Shown: positions 1-7,579, numbered from the stretch's first letter. The stretch is 37,776 bases of DNA from Xenorhabdus thuongxuanensis (GCF_001908095.1 NZ_MKGR01000016.1:1-37776); one strand, 5' to 3'. Notes: generated by a model not told the origin, from the sequence alone. Numbers and translations: made by a program.

Positions 1-150
1 ACAGCCACCCTGTCATCTTGTCTTAAATGTTTTTATCGACTAAACAGTACAAATTGAACTGATTAGGCTTTAACATTTAATTAACGATTGATTCTTTTTT
101 GCGCTTTTGTCAGGAAATTTAACAACCTACGACAAACCCGCATGGAAATT
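1..150. other. left flank outside the integrated element
   Basis: AT-rich sequence left of the distal attachment repeat. I see no gene, RNA or strong hairpin in it. It should be chromosomal DNA that followed tRNA-Phe before integration, or the end of an adjacent element. Confidence 0.4.
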
Positions 151-172
151 TGGTGCCGGAGGCGGAATCGAA
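151..172 (+). repeat. distal attachment site (att) of the P4-like element
   Basis: 22 bases repeat the 3' end of the tRNA-Phe gene at 12816-12838 in direct orientation (begins TGGTGCC, ends CGGAATCGAA). The copy lacks one C of the run in the acceptor-stem region, so the repeat is imperfect. It lies about 12.7 kb from the intact tRNA, beyond the last element gene, as expected for the distal att of a tRNA-targeted satellite. Confidence 0.8.
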
Positions 173-438
173 AAGCATTATAACGTGTTGAATTTATAAA
201 GTCTATTATCTTTCATTCCGTTTATGCCCCTTTTAATGCCCCCAGATTTTTTTGCTTACCTTTTCTTTTCTATCTTGCTGATTTTGCTTATTTATATCAT
301 TAGTTGTGTATTTTTAAATCATCTTAAAGCAAAAAAGCCGTGAGGGTTAAAAATGGTCAAATTGGGCTGCCATTTCACGCTCAGGGCTTAAGATAAAAAA
401 TTCTCATTTTTACGACATCGATCACAAATTGGAGCGGG
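173..438. other. element end without genes; possible integrase arm sites
   Basis: No gene is supported here. At 224-242 there are two close ATGCCCC motifs (spaced by TTTTA). A similar pair, GTGCCCC and ATGCCC, lies at 12682-12699 inside the other end of the element. Repeated short motifs near both attachment sites suggest arm-type binding sites for the integrase. That role is inferred only from position. Confidence 0.35.
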
Positions 439-705
439 TTATTCCTGTGGTTTACTGCGAACCTTACGTTCAATCAGTTGACCCTGCTTATCAAAATAAC
501 GGCTTGGCCAGATTTCTGAGGGATGGATACCGAGATAATTTGCGATAATCCACTCGCCTTTAGGCCACTGCCTGCTGAGTGCATTTGCTAATGTTGATGA
601 ACTGAGTCCCGCTTCACGAGAGACCGCCGCTAAGGTTGTACCGCGCTTACGTAATGCAGCAATAATATCGGCCTGATGCCAATCATTCCTAACGTTATTA
701 TTCAT
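439..705 (-). CDS. Ner/Nlp-like DNA-binding regulator
   Basis: An 88-residue protein of the Ner/SfsB (Nlp) family, small helix-turn-helix repressors known from Mu-like phages and P4-like islands. The core, residues about 8-70, carries the hallmarks DWHxADI, RKRGTTLAAVSREAGLSSST (the helix-turn-helix), ALSRQWPKGE and IWPSRY. It is about two thirds identical by eye to the second Ner-like protein at 24326-24538 but has a longer basic tail. The start ATG at 705 follows an AGGGGTAGCAGG leader that contains the ribosome-binding site. The same leader is complementary to the C4-like RNA at 741-813, so translation is probably under antisense control. The targets are unknown. By analogy with Ner it would repress element genes. 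Confidence 0.8.
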   Translation of the reverse strand: MNNNVRNDWHQADIIAALRKRGTTLAAVSREAGLSSSTLANALSRQWPKGEWIIANYLGIHPSEIWPSRYFDKQGQLIERKVRSKPQE

Positions 706-706
706 T

Positions 707-717
707 CCTGCTACCCC
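707..717 (-). promoter_or_regulatory. Ner-like gene RBS, predicted C4 RNA target box
   Basis: On the minus strand this reads GGGGTAGCAGG directly before the ATG. It pairs at about 10 of 11 positions (counting one G-U) with the CTGCTAACCC segment of the C4-like RNA just upstream. This is the arrangement of the downstream target box in the phage P1 C4 system, where pairing hides the ribosome-binding site. Confidence 0.45.
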
Positions 718-740
718 TTTCCATTAATTAATATTGATGG

Positions 741-813
741 TGGCGATTCAGACAGGGTTAGCAGACCGGCGCTTACTCCGGCGAGACGTGAGTCTCCCCC
801 ACCTGAATCGCCA
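741..813 (-). ncRNA. C4/CI-type antisense RNA candidate
   Basis: A 73-nt cloverleaf-like structure. A perfect 11-bp closing stem (TGGCGATTCAG with CTGAATCGCCA) encloses a GAGAC/GTCTC hairpin (783-796) and a CCGG/CCGG hairpin containing GGAGTAAGCG. The minus strand runs into the Ner-like gene 36 bases downstream. Segments TAAGCGC and CTGCTAACCC are complementary to boxes at 861-883 upstream and to the RBS at 707-717 downstream. This target-RNA-target order is that of phage P1 C4 and P4 CI RNA. The family assignment rests on architecture and on remembered sequence features, not on a covariance search. Confidence 0.55.
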
Positions 814-833
814 TAGAAAAGGCGAATGCAGGC

Positions 834-859
834 ACACTGGTAAAACATCTTACCAGTGT
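834..859 (-). other. perfect 10-bp hairpin upstream of the C4-like RNA
   Basis: ACACTGGTAA (834-843) and TTACCAGTGT (850-859) are perfect complements around a 6-base loop. It lies between the upstream target boxes and the C4-like RNA on the minus-strand transcript. It could be a processing or termination element. No strong T-run follows it. Confidence 0.4.
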
Positions 860-860
860 A

Positions 861-883
861 TAAGCGCACAAGGCTGCTAAACC
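861..883 (-). promoter_or_regulatory. upstream target boxes for the C4-like RNA
   Basis: On the minus strand the sequence contains GGTTTAGCAG (883-874), complementary at 9 of 10 positions to CTGCTAACCC in the C4-like RNA. It also contains GCGCTTA (867-861), a perfect complement of its TAAGCGC. Two boxes in this order upstream of the RNA match the a1/b1 layout of P1 and seqA of P4, where pairing in cis controls readthrough or processing. Confidence 0.4.
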
Positions 884-1019
884 TTGACCATTAGATTGTG
901 CTAATGGCGGGAATACTTTAACTGATTGTTTTACCTAACACAATAATCGAACGACTAAGTTTAACGGTTATTCCTCCTCTCAGAGCGCATAAACTCAGGG
1001 GAGAATACGGGCGGCTAAA

Positions 1020-1217
1020 TCAATCTTTGTTATTTATTCTCGTTCGTGATCGCTTCGCTATCCGTATTTCCCCTGTGATTTTCAGACTCATTTTACTCAT
1101 TTCGAAACATTTTCCCTGCGTGTCGGTTAGGTTCACCATTCCGTGGTGCGTCAGATAATGTGTAGCAGGGCGAGGGTTATGTTGAGTTTTTGCAGGAGTT
1201 CGCTGCGTGCTCAGCAC
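1020..1217 (-). CDS. small ORF of uncertain reality
   Basis: A 65-residue reading frame with a GTG start and a Lys/Arg-rich C-terminus. I do not recognise the family. Nearby, the other minus-strand frames also look partly coding: one reads SHVTNNEAFILIESGTERG from about 1290 without a usable start. This may be a decayed or frameshifted small gene of the element's early region. It lies downstream of the Ash-like frame and upstream of the C4-like RNA. Confidence 0.25.
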   Translation of the reverse strand: MLSTQRTPAKTQHNPRPATHYLTHHGMVNLTDTQGKCFEMSKMSLKITGEIRIAKRSRTRINNKD

Positions 1218-1253
1218 GGCGATGGTTTACTCCCCGTTCAGTGCCTGATTCAA

Positions 1254-1466
1254 TCAGGATGAACGCCTCATTATTCGTGACGTGTGATATCTCCTTTCTT
1301 TACTGCATCGGCCTATTACAAGGCGGTGAGTGAAAAACAAACGAAATAAGTGAATTAAGGCAGAAAAATGCCAATAAAAAGTGGTTTCACTGAGTAATAC
1401 GGGGTTCAAATCGGTCGTAAAGCCAGACCGGACGTGCTCTGGACGTTGGCCGTCCGGCGGCGTCAC
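1254..1466 (-). CDS. Ash-like small phage protein (tentative)
   Basis: A 70-residue frame containing RSGFTTDLNPVLLSETTFYW followed by HFSALIHLFRL and THRL. This recalls the pattern of the Ash family of P4-like satellites (a G..NP motif, an aromatic stretch, then FxALI). The only in-frame start is GTG at 1466, without a clear Shine-Dalgarno sequence. Coding-like residues (THEKRPENYAASLAFKRSD) continue upstream to about 1537, so the true start is unclear or the gene is broken. A 13-bp inverted repeat overlaps the start region. Confidence 0.4.
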   Translation of the reverse strand: MTPPDGQRPEHVRSGFTTDLNPVLLSETTFYWHFSALIHLFRLFFTHRLVIGRCSKERRYHTSRIMRRSS

Positions 1467-1502
1467 TTGGTAATCGCTCCGCTTAAACGCAAGTGACGCC
1501 GC
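1457..1502. repeat. 13-bp perfect inverted repeat
   Basis: GCGGCGTCACTTG (1457-1469) and CAAGTGACGCCGC (1490-1502) are perfect complements around a 20-base loop. It is preceded by a GGACG/CGTCC hairpin (1441-1455). It is far more GC-rich than the surroundings and straddles the start of the Ash-like frame. It could be an operator or a transcript hairpin. Confidence 0.5.
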
Positions 1503-2173
1503 GTAGTTTTCGGGACGTTTTTCGTGCGTAAATTAAATCGTGGGTAAAGATCGTGCAAGGTAAAATGGTTAAGGTGAACGTGGCAAGGTTACTGCCCTAT
1601 GTGTGTGATAAGCCGGTGCATAAAGAAACCGGGAAACTTTCATCGTCGATACATTGGTTATTTATCCGACGATATCTGCTTCCAAAAGTGCGCAGATGTA
1701 CCGCAATGCTTGCTCTCCCTTTCAGGCTACGGGAGTTTTGTTTCGCCACCCGAAGGCGATCCTGACAGGCGATGGATCATTGGTAATTTTAGACTTATAC
1801 TGTATCGATTGAGTTGAGCAGGGTCAAATTTTTTCGATAGTTTGTGAAGGAACACAATAATTACAATATTAATCCAGCGGCAGTTTATTTCGTCATATAA
1901 TCCAGATTTCATGCTGATTGTAGCTATTAACTCGGTGTGCTTTTACCACTGATTGAATTTTAACAATATAAATAAATTGATTTTAAATCAATCAGATAAT
2001 TGACACATTGCGATTTGAATTAACAAAAGTATGTTTATTTGAAACCGGCTTAATACATAAATTCCGATCTAAATATCATGTGGATTAATATGAGCATGCT
2101 CGTAAAATATTCTGTAGGTAACAAACTGAATTTTAGTAACAAAATACTCATGTTCTAGCACGACTGAACAAAC
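1503..2173. other. gene-poor spacer between regulatory end and T1SS cargo
   Basis: Short frames of about 60-70 codons occur on both strands at 1553-1912, but none has a recognisable domain or a convincing ribosome-binding site. From about 1850 the sequence turns strongly AT-rich, like the cargo operon that follows. I see nothing else supportable. It may contain decayed genes. Confidence 0.4.
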
Positions 2174-2216
2174 GAGCACGATCACCTACTCTATATAACA
2201 AGTAGATGATCGGCTC
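2174..2216 (-). terminator. probable terminator of the T1SS operon
   Basis: An inverted repeat with one bulge and one mismatch (GAGC-A-CGATCACCTACT against AGTAGATGATCGGCTC), 34 bases past the effector stop codon. Only a weak T-rich tract (TTTGTT) follows on the minus strand, so its efficiency is uncertain. Confidence 0.5.
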
Positions 2217-2250
2217 ATTTCTATCTTTGTTAAATTAATTCTATCTTCTA

Positions 2251-3489
2251 TTAACTTATAAGTGGTGTGCTCAATACAGCAACTGGATTATCTTGACGTG
2301 GAGCTATATGATTAATTGATGATCCTGTATTTTCAATAGAAAATTCGGCCATAGAATTAATTATCTTATGAATTTCTTGCTGAGTTGATGCATTAATGTT
2401 TTCCTTTGTCGATTTAGAGTTAATTTTGAACCAGACATCAACAATATCTGTTACATTACCATTATCCCATGTAACAGTGGCAGTTTCTTTATGCCTGTTT
2501 CCAGATTCATCTATATGAAATTTATTTTCATATGTTAGATTTATTTCCTTTATTCCCATATCTGATAAACCTACTAATTCATTTTCATCAACAATAGCAT
2601 TGCTATTTTCATCTTTCCAGATTTTTAATTTATGCCATTCCTTATCATCTTTTGAAATAATGGAATCATTATTGGTATCCAGTTCTGATAACGCATTAAA
2701 TCCATTTTTAAAATTAGTTTTTCCATTAATCACACTATGATCGCCAAAAAGTTCCGCTCCGGATTCTATTTTACCATCTTCATTTTTATCTAAAACAAGA
2801 AAACCATCATTTTTATCAACCCATCCTGTAGACTCTTTTTTTCCATCATTAGTAATGTCGAAGTACACTTCACCTTCAGATATCGTACCAACACCATCTC
2901 CATTTAAGTCAATAATCAATGGGGATGGTAATACTTCGTTATTTTCCTCAGCCCATTCCTCACCCCATTTATCAGCAGTTTCATAATTTTTTTCTAACAT
3001 CTCTCCGAAGTTATCATAGTTACCATTAGGGGTATAATAAGGTAATAATTTATTACCAGAATTAGAGTTAGAATAATTCAAGGCGCGCTGTACAAAATCA
3101 ATGCAGTTGTTAGTAAAAAGATTATAGTTTTTCGAAAAACCCTTTATTTCTCCTAAGGGAGCTTTATTTATAAATTCGACTAGTCTTTCCGCATTTTCAT
3201 ATCTCATTTGTATTTCATAGCTTTTTATTACGTTTCTATCATATATTATTCCATCATCATGGGTGATGTTATTATATCCTCCCTCTTTTAAAGAATCACC
3301 CGTTGACCATCCAACATCTAGTGGTTCTCTTCTTGCTATTTCAACTGTCATCCAAACATGTCCAGTAGTAGAATGAGTGGTTCTGCCATTAGGATATGTT
3401 ATTTTTGTTCCTCGTGGAACCATATTGACTTTAACAAAATTTCGGTCAAGTTCCCCATTTGGTGTTAGTGGTTTTATTATATGGCTCAT
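2251..3489 (-). CDS. putative T1SS effector: His/Cys module plus FrpC-like Ca-binding domain
   Basis: A 412-residue protein without an N-terminal signal peptide. Residues about 20-140 carry GHVWMTVE (His44) and, 85 residues later, NNCIDFVQRAL (Cys129). A His before a Cys in such motifs resembles circularly permuted NlpC/P60 (papain-like) enzymes. Residues about 188-320 (PLIIDLNGDG, a DKNEDG site, ELFGD, DTNNDS, LKIWKDENSN) resemble the calcium-binding self-processing region of FrpC-type RTX proteins. No Asp-Pro bond and no GGxGxD nonapeptides are present. The tail ends in VAVLSTPLIS, compatible with an uncleaved C-terminal type I signal. It is the last gene of the hlyB-hlyD-sel1 operon, so it is the likely cargo. 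Activity and target (peptidoglycan, amide or lipid) are inferred only. Confidence 0.6.
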   Translation of the reverse strand: MSHIIKPLTPNGELDRNFVKVNMVPRGTKITYPNGRTTHSTTGHVWMTVEIARREPLDVGWSTGDSLKEGGYNNITHDDGIIYDRNVIKSYEIQMRYENAERLVEFINKAPLGEIKGFSKNYNLFTNNCIDFVQRALNYSNSNSGNKLLPYYTPNGNYDNFGEMLEKNYETADKWGEEWAEENNEVLPSPLIIDLNGDGVGTISEGEVYFDITNDGKKESTGWVDKNDGFLVLDKNEDGKIESGAELFGDHSVINGKTNFKNGFNALSELDTNNDSIISKDDKEWHKLKIWKDENSNAIVDENELVGLSDMGIKEINLTYENKFHIDESGNRHKETATVTWDNGNVTDIVDVWFKINSKSTKENINASTQQEIHKIINSMAEFSIENTGSSINHIAPRQDNPVAVLSTPLIS

Positions 3490-3514
3490 ATATTCTCACT
3501 TATTCATTTTTAGT

Positions 3515-3970
3515 TTAACTTCCTGATTTAGGATGTGTTAGCCAATATACATCATTTAAAGCATGTTTATTACCTAACTCAGCAGATTTATTAAGGAAAA
3601 ATAATGCCTTTTTTCTATCTTTTTTAACTCCCAACCCTAATAAATATAATCTGGATAAATTATGTAAAGCTGTTGAGTTATTATCTATCCTAATTGATTT
3701 ATTATAATATTTTAAAGCTTTAGAATAATCTTTATTGACTCCTTGACCAAATTCATAAAAAAATCCTATATTATTTAAAGCAGTTGAGTTCCCTTTTTTA
3801 GCCGCTAGTAAATAATATTTAAAAGCGTTTTTATAATTTCCTTTTTCTTCTAATTTAATAGCAAAATTAAGTAAATCATCTTCATTTAAGGTGAGATGAT
3901 CTTTATCGCTAGTGCAAGCGCTTAACAATATAGTTATAGAAAAAACCAATATACTGAATGTTCTTTTCAT
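3515..3970 (-). CDS. Sel1-repeat lipoprotein, possible immunity protein
   Basis: 151 residues. An N-terminal signal ends in the lipobox LLSAC (Cys19), followed by Sel1-like repeats from about residue 32. The repeat cores include AFKYYLLAAKKGNSTALNNI, ALKYYNKSIRIDNNSTALHN and ALFFLNKSAELGNKHALNDV, each separated by G.GV.KD-type turns. Sel1 repeats are alpha/alpha protein-binding solenoids, and the lipobox places the protein in the periplasm. The start at 3970 follows AGAGGTCGAC. It lies 26 bases before the effector and 26 after hlyD, so it is co-transcribed. Sel1-repeat lipoproteins serve as immunity proteins for the P. aeruginosa phospholipase effector PldB. A similar role here is inference. 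A secretion accessory is the alternative. Confidence 0.75.
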   Translation of the reverse strand: MKRTFSILVFSITILLSACTSDKDHLTLNEDDLLNFAIKLEEKGNYKNAFKYYLLAAKKGNSTALNNIGFFYEFGQGVNKDYSKALKYYNKSIRIDNNSTALHNLSRLYLLGLGVKKDRKKALFFLNKSAELGNKHALNDVYWLTHPKSGS

Positions 3971-3996
3971 GTCGACCTCTTTTATTATGAGCTAAT

Positions 3997-5466
3997 TTAT
4001 CTTTCCCAAAAGCTTTCATCTATCTTTTTTTGTAGAGGGCTGAGTATATAATCAATCACTCTACGTTTTCCTGTTTTTATTTCCGCAGTTACTGTCATTC
4101 CCGCTTTTAATGAAATTAAATTTTCATTAATTTTAATTTTATTGGTATCTAATTCAATAATTGCGGGAAATACAAAACCTTTTTTTTCATCTTCTACTGA
4201 ATCATAACTCACGTTTTTAATTTTACCTGTCAAATAACCATATTTTGTATAAGGAAAAGAATCTATTTTTATTACAACTAATTGTCCCTCATGAATAAAT
4301 CCCATATCTTTATTTTCGATTCTTATCTCTACTTCCTGTGGTTCTTCATCAGGAACAATAACCATCATCGGCTGAGCAGATGAAACAACCCCATTTATTG
4401 TATGAAAAGCCAATTGTTGAACTCTTCCATCTACAGGACTGTGTAGTATAGTTGTCTGAGTTCGTTTTTTAGATTTATTAACCTCAATCAATAATCGTTC
4501 AATATCATCATACGCTTTTCTTTTCATCTCAGTAGTTTCTTTTATTATCGTTTGGGTGTTTATTTTTTTCTCACGTTCTAATTCATTTACTTTATGTGCT
4601 AGCTCCATATGCTTATTTTGAATAATCTCACGTTGATGTTTTAATCTGGATATTTTTTCTTTCTGATTTAACCACTCAAGGCGTGATAGATATTTATTTT
4701 TGTATAAACTTTCATAAGATTCCATTCTTTGTGATTCAATTTCAATTGAAGTGTTCAAAGATGCAATCTCTTCTTTTGTTGATTTAGACTCTAACTGGTA
4801 CTGATTCTTTTTTTCTGTAAACTGTTTATTCTTGTTTACCCATGTTTCATACAAAGAAGATGCTATTTTTTTTGCTTGTTGTTTTTTTTCTTCATCAATT
4901 GAATTAATAAAAACTTCTATACGATTTTTATCATCGTCAGGCCATGAAGTGTTCCAATCCAATTCTGTTTTCTGTTCATAAATTGATATTAATATAGAAT
5001 TACCAATCTGATAATTTAGCCATGCCGTATTTAAAGTCAATATATTCTGCTGATATTGTTCTTCTGCCCCCAGAACATCTATTGCAACTAAAGCATCCCC
5101 TTGATGAACGTATTGTCCTTCTTTAACCAGAATATTTTTTATTTGTCCTGTTTCTAATGGTTGTATAACCTTATTTCTCCCATGGCTTACTATTTTACCT
5201 TGGCTAACTACATCTATATCTAGCTGACCAAAATATGACCAAGAAATTACCAGCGCAGATAAAATAATAATACAACGAGCTGTCCATTTAGCTATAGGTG
5301 ATGCTGGTGTTTCAGTTAACAGTAAATTATCAGGTAAAAATTCATATTCATCCTTCAAACGTTTTGGCGAGGTCAACTGATGACGTTCTTTCCATGCAGA
5401 GAAGAAGGCCAGCTTATAACGTTGAAAAAAATCAATAATGCCTTTTAACCAAATCAATATTTTCAC
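3997..5466 (-). CDS. HlyD-like periplasmic adaptor of a type I secretion system
   Basis: 489 residues (HlyD of E. coli is 478) and collinear with it. A cytoplasmic N-terminus (LAFFSAWKERHQL, EFLPDNLLLTETPASP) is followed by one membrane segment at about 65-85, then GKIVSHGRNKVIQPLETG and VKEGQYVHQGDAL (first lipoyl half). A long Lys/Glu/Gln-rich coiled coil spans about 180-345, followed by the second lipoyl half and beta-barrel (SPVDGRVQQLAFHTINGVV, MVIVPDEE, GFIHEGQ, KIDSFPYTKYGYL). The C-terminus SPLQKKIDESFWER matches the HlyD end. It bridges the inner-membrane HlyB-like transporter and outer-membrane TolC, which is not encoded here. GTG start at 5466 after GAGG; 13 bases separate it from the upstream hlyB-like stop. 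Confidence 0.95.
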   Translation of the reverse strand: MKILIWLKGIIDFFQRYKLAFFSAWKERHQLTSPKRLKDEYEFLPDNLLLTETPASPIAKWTARCIIILSALVISWSYFGQLDIDVVSQGKIVSHGRNKVIQPLETGQIKNILVKEGQYVHQGDALVAIDVLGAEEQYQQNILTLNTAWLNYQIGNSILISIYEQKTELDWNTSWPDDDKNRIEVFINSIDEEKKQQAKKIASSLYETWVNKNKQFTEKKNQYQLESKSTKEEIASLNTSIEIESQRMESYESLYKNKYLSRLEWLNQKEKISRLKHQREIIQNKHMELAHKVNELEREKKINTQTIIKETTEMKRKAYDDIERLLIEVNKSKKRTQTTILHSPVDGRVQQLAFHTINGVVSSAQPMMVIVPDEEPQEVEIRIENKDMGFIHEGQLVVIKIDSFPYTKYGYLTGKIKNVSYDSVEDEKKGFVFPAIIELDTNKIKINENLISLKAGMTVTAEIKTGKRRVIDYILSPLQKKIDESFWER

Positions 5467-5482
5467 AAAAACCTCATGAAAT

Positions 5483-7579
5483 TTATACTAGCTGAGACAT
5501 CTTTTTATAAATACCATCTTCTATGTTCATTAATTGATTGTGTGTTCCCAGTTCTACAATTCCTCCTTCATCCATCACAATAATGCGATCTGAGTTTTTT
5601 ATTGTAGATAACCGGTGAGCAATAATAATCACAGTTCTATTTTTGCAGATCAATGGCATATTCATCAAAATAGCTTTTTCGGATTCGTAATCAAGTGCAC
5701 TTGTTGCTTCATCAAGAATAAGTATTTTGGGATTATTTAATAAAACCCTAGCTAAAGCGATACGCTGTCTTTGGCCACCCGATAAACCCACTCCCTGTTC
5801 ACCTATTTTTGTATCATATCCTTTAGGTAATTGCATAATGAAATTATGGGCGCCAGCTTGTTTACATACATGAATAATAAGTTCTAAAGAGGCTGATGGA
5901 TGAGTGAGTGATATATTTTCTTTTATTGTTTTATTGAGTAATACATTTTCTTGTTGAACAACGCCAATGTTACTTCGTAGCCAAGTAGGCTCAGCTAATG
6001 CAATATCCAATTCATCAATCATTATTCTGCCTTTTTCAGGAGAGTAAAAACGTTGAATTAGCTTAGTTAATGTACTTTTTCCCGAACCAGAACGACCAAC
6101 TATACCAATAATTTCTCCCGCTTTAATATTAAAAGATAAATTATTTACATTCCATTTTCCATCAGTTTGGTAACGAAAAAAAACATCTTCAAATGTAATT
6201 TCTCCACGTAATGAAGATAAATTTAAACTACCTTGATTATGTTCTACAGGCGTGTTAAAAATATCTCCTAAACGTGCAACGGAAATGCCTGTTTGCTGAA
6301 AATCTTGCCACAATTGAGCTAATCGAATAATGGGAGCTGTTACCTGAGAAGATAACATATTAAAAGCAATAAGCTGACCAACCGTTATTTCATTTTTAAT
6401 TACTAAATGTGCACCAAGCCATAAAATTAGAATGGATACTACTTTTTGGATTAATTGGACGCTTTGCTGGCCTAAAATTGCTAAACGAGTGACTTTCATA
6501 GCTGAACAAACATACGCAGGCAATAATTCATGCCATCGGTTTATAATTTGGCGTTCAGCAGCTAATGACTTCAATGTTGAGATCGTGTTTACCGTTTCAA
6601 CTAAGAAGGCTTGGTTATCAGCATTTCTAGAGAATTGACTATTTAAACGTCTTCTTAGTATAGGACTAATAATCGCAGATAAAGCAATGTAAAGTGGAAG
6701 AGATGCTAAAACAATTAGTGTCAATGTAGGACAGTAATACCACATTACTATAATAAATAGGAAAGAAAACATTACATCTAAAAGAGACGTAAATGCTTGT
6801 CCAGTTAAAAATTGTCGAATGTTTTCCTGCTCTTTAACTCTGGCAATGGTATCTCCAACTCTTCTGATTTCAAAATAACGAATTGGTAGATTTACTATGT
6901 GATTTAATAATTTTGAACCTAATTCAATATCTATTCTATTTGTGGTATGAGAAAAAAGATACGTTCTTAATCCGGTTAAAATAACATCAAATAAAACAAC
7001 AACTATAAAAGCAAATGCAATAACATCTAAGGTATTGTAACTTTGATGAACAAGAACTTTATCCATTACTACCTGAAAGAAAAATGGTGTAACTAATGAT
7101 ATGATTTGAATGAAAATAGATAATAACAGGATTTCAATAAATATATGTCGATATTTGACGACAGAAGGAATAAACCATGTGAAATCAAATTTCTGTAATT
7201 TATCACTGATAGATCTTTTTGAAGAAACTAGAATGATTTGACCAGAGTAAATTTTATTAAACTCACTTTCATCAAGAACTATGTTGTTTTTTTCTTCTAT
7301 GTCATAGATGAGATATTTATTATTTTCAGCCTTCAATAAAATAAATGATTTATCTTCGTCATTTAAAATCATGGCAGGAAAAGAAACAAATTTAAGTCTG
7401 TCTGCTTTTTTCTTCACTAATTTAGCATGAAGTAAATTATTTCTGGCTGCCAGTATCCATTGAGTTATACCAAAGTAGCCATTTTTATCAGAAAATTGAT
7501 GTTTTATTGCAGAGCTATCTAAATTAATACCATGATATCCTGCGATTAGAACAAGACTTGTTATTAGCGATTGAGACAA
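5483..7579 (-). CDS. HlyB-like ABC transporter of a type I secretion system
   Basis: From a TTG start at 7579 the product is 698 residues (E. coli HlyB 707). Homology begins right there (C39-like domain without catalytic Cys, about 1-125). The membrane domain starts near KFDFTWFIPSVVKYRHIFIE and includes FFQVVMDKVLVH and SPILRRRL. The nucleotide-binding domain has Walker A GRSGSGKST, signature LSGGQRQR, Walker B ILILDEATSALD and the H-loop in IIIAHRLST. The same frame stays open upstream to an ATG at 7783, but those 68 codons are low-complexity and unlike HlyB. The TTG is preceded by AAAAAGG, so I prefer it. It powers one-step export of the operon's effector with HlyD and TolC. Base composition is very AT-rich. 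Confidence 0.93.
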   Translation of the reverse strand: MSQSLITSLVLIAGYHGINLDSSAIKHQFSDKNGYFGITQWILAARNNLLHAKLVKKKADRLKFVSFPAMILNDEDKSFILLKAENNKYLIYDIEEKNNIVLDESEFNKIYSGQIILVSSKRSISDKLQKFDFTWFIPSVVKYRHIFIEILLLSIFIQIISLVTPFFFQVVMDKVLVHQSYNTLDVIAFAFIVVVLFDVILTGLRTYLFSHTTNRIDIELGSKLLNHIVNLPIRYFEIRRVGDTIARVKEQENIRQFLTGQAFTSLLDVMFSFLFIIVMWYYCPTLTLIVLASLPLYIALSAIISPILRRRLNSQFSRNADNQAFLVETVNTISTLKSLAAERQIINRWHELLPAYVCSAMKVTRLAILGQQSVQLIQKVVSILILWLGAHLVIKNEITVGQLIAFNMLSSQVTAPIIRLAQLWQDFQQTGISVARLGDIFNTPVEHNQGSLNLSSLRGEITFEDVFFRYQTDGKWNVNNLSFNIKAGEIIGIVGRSGSGKSTLTKLIQRFYSPEKGRIMIDELDIALAEPTWLRSNIGVVQQENVLLNKTIKENISLTHPSASLELIIHVCKQAGAHNFIMQLPKGYDTKIGEQGVGLSGGQRQRIALARVLLNNPKILILDEATSALDYESEKAILMNMPLICKNRTVIIIAHRLSTIKNSDRIIVMDEGGIVELGTHNQLMNIEDGIYKKMSQLV

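Noticed and set aside
1553..1817. Two overlapping plus-strand frames of about 70 codons
   Set aside because: No recognisable domain or convincing start; at most a decayed gene.
2251..3489. Classical RTX toxin (HlyA type)
   Set aside because: No GGxGxD nonapeptide repeats, no hydrophobic pore domain, and no HlyC-type acyltransferase gene in the operon.
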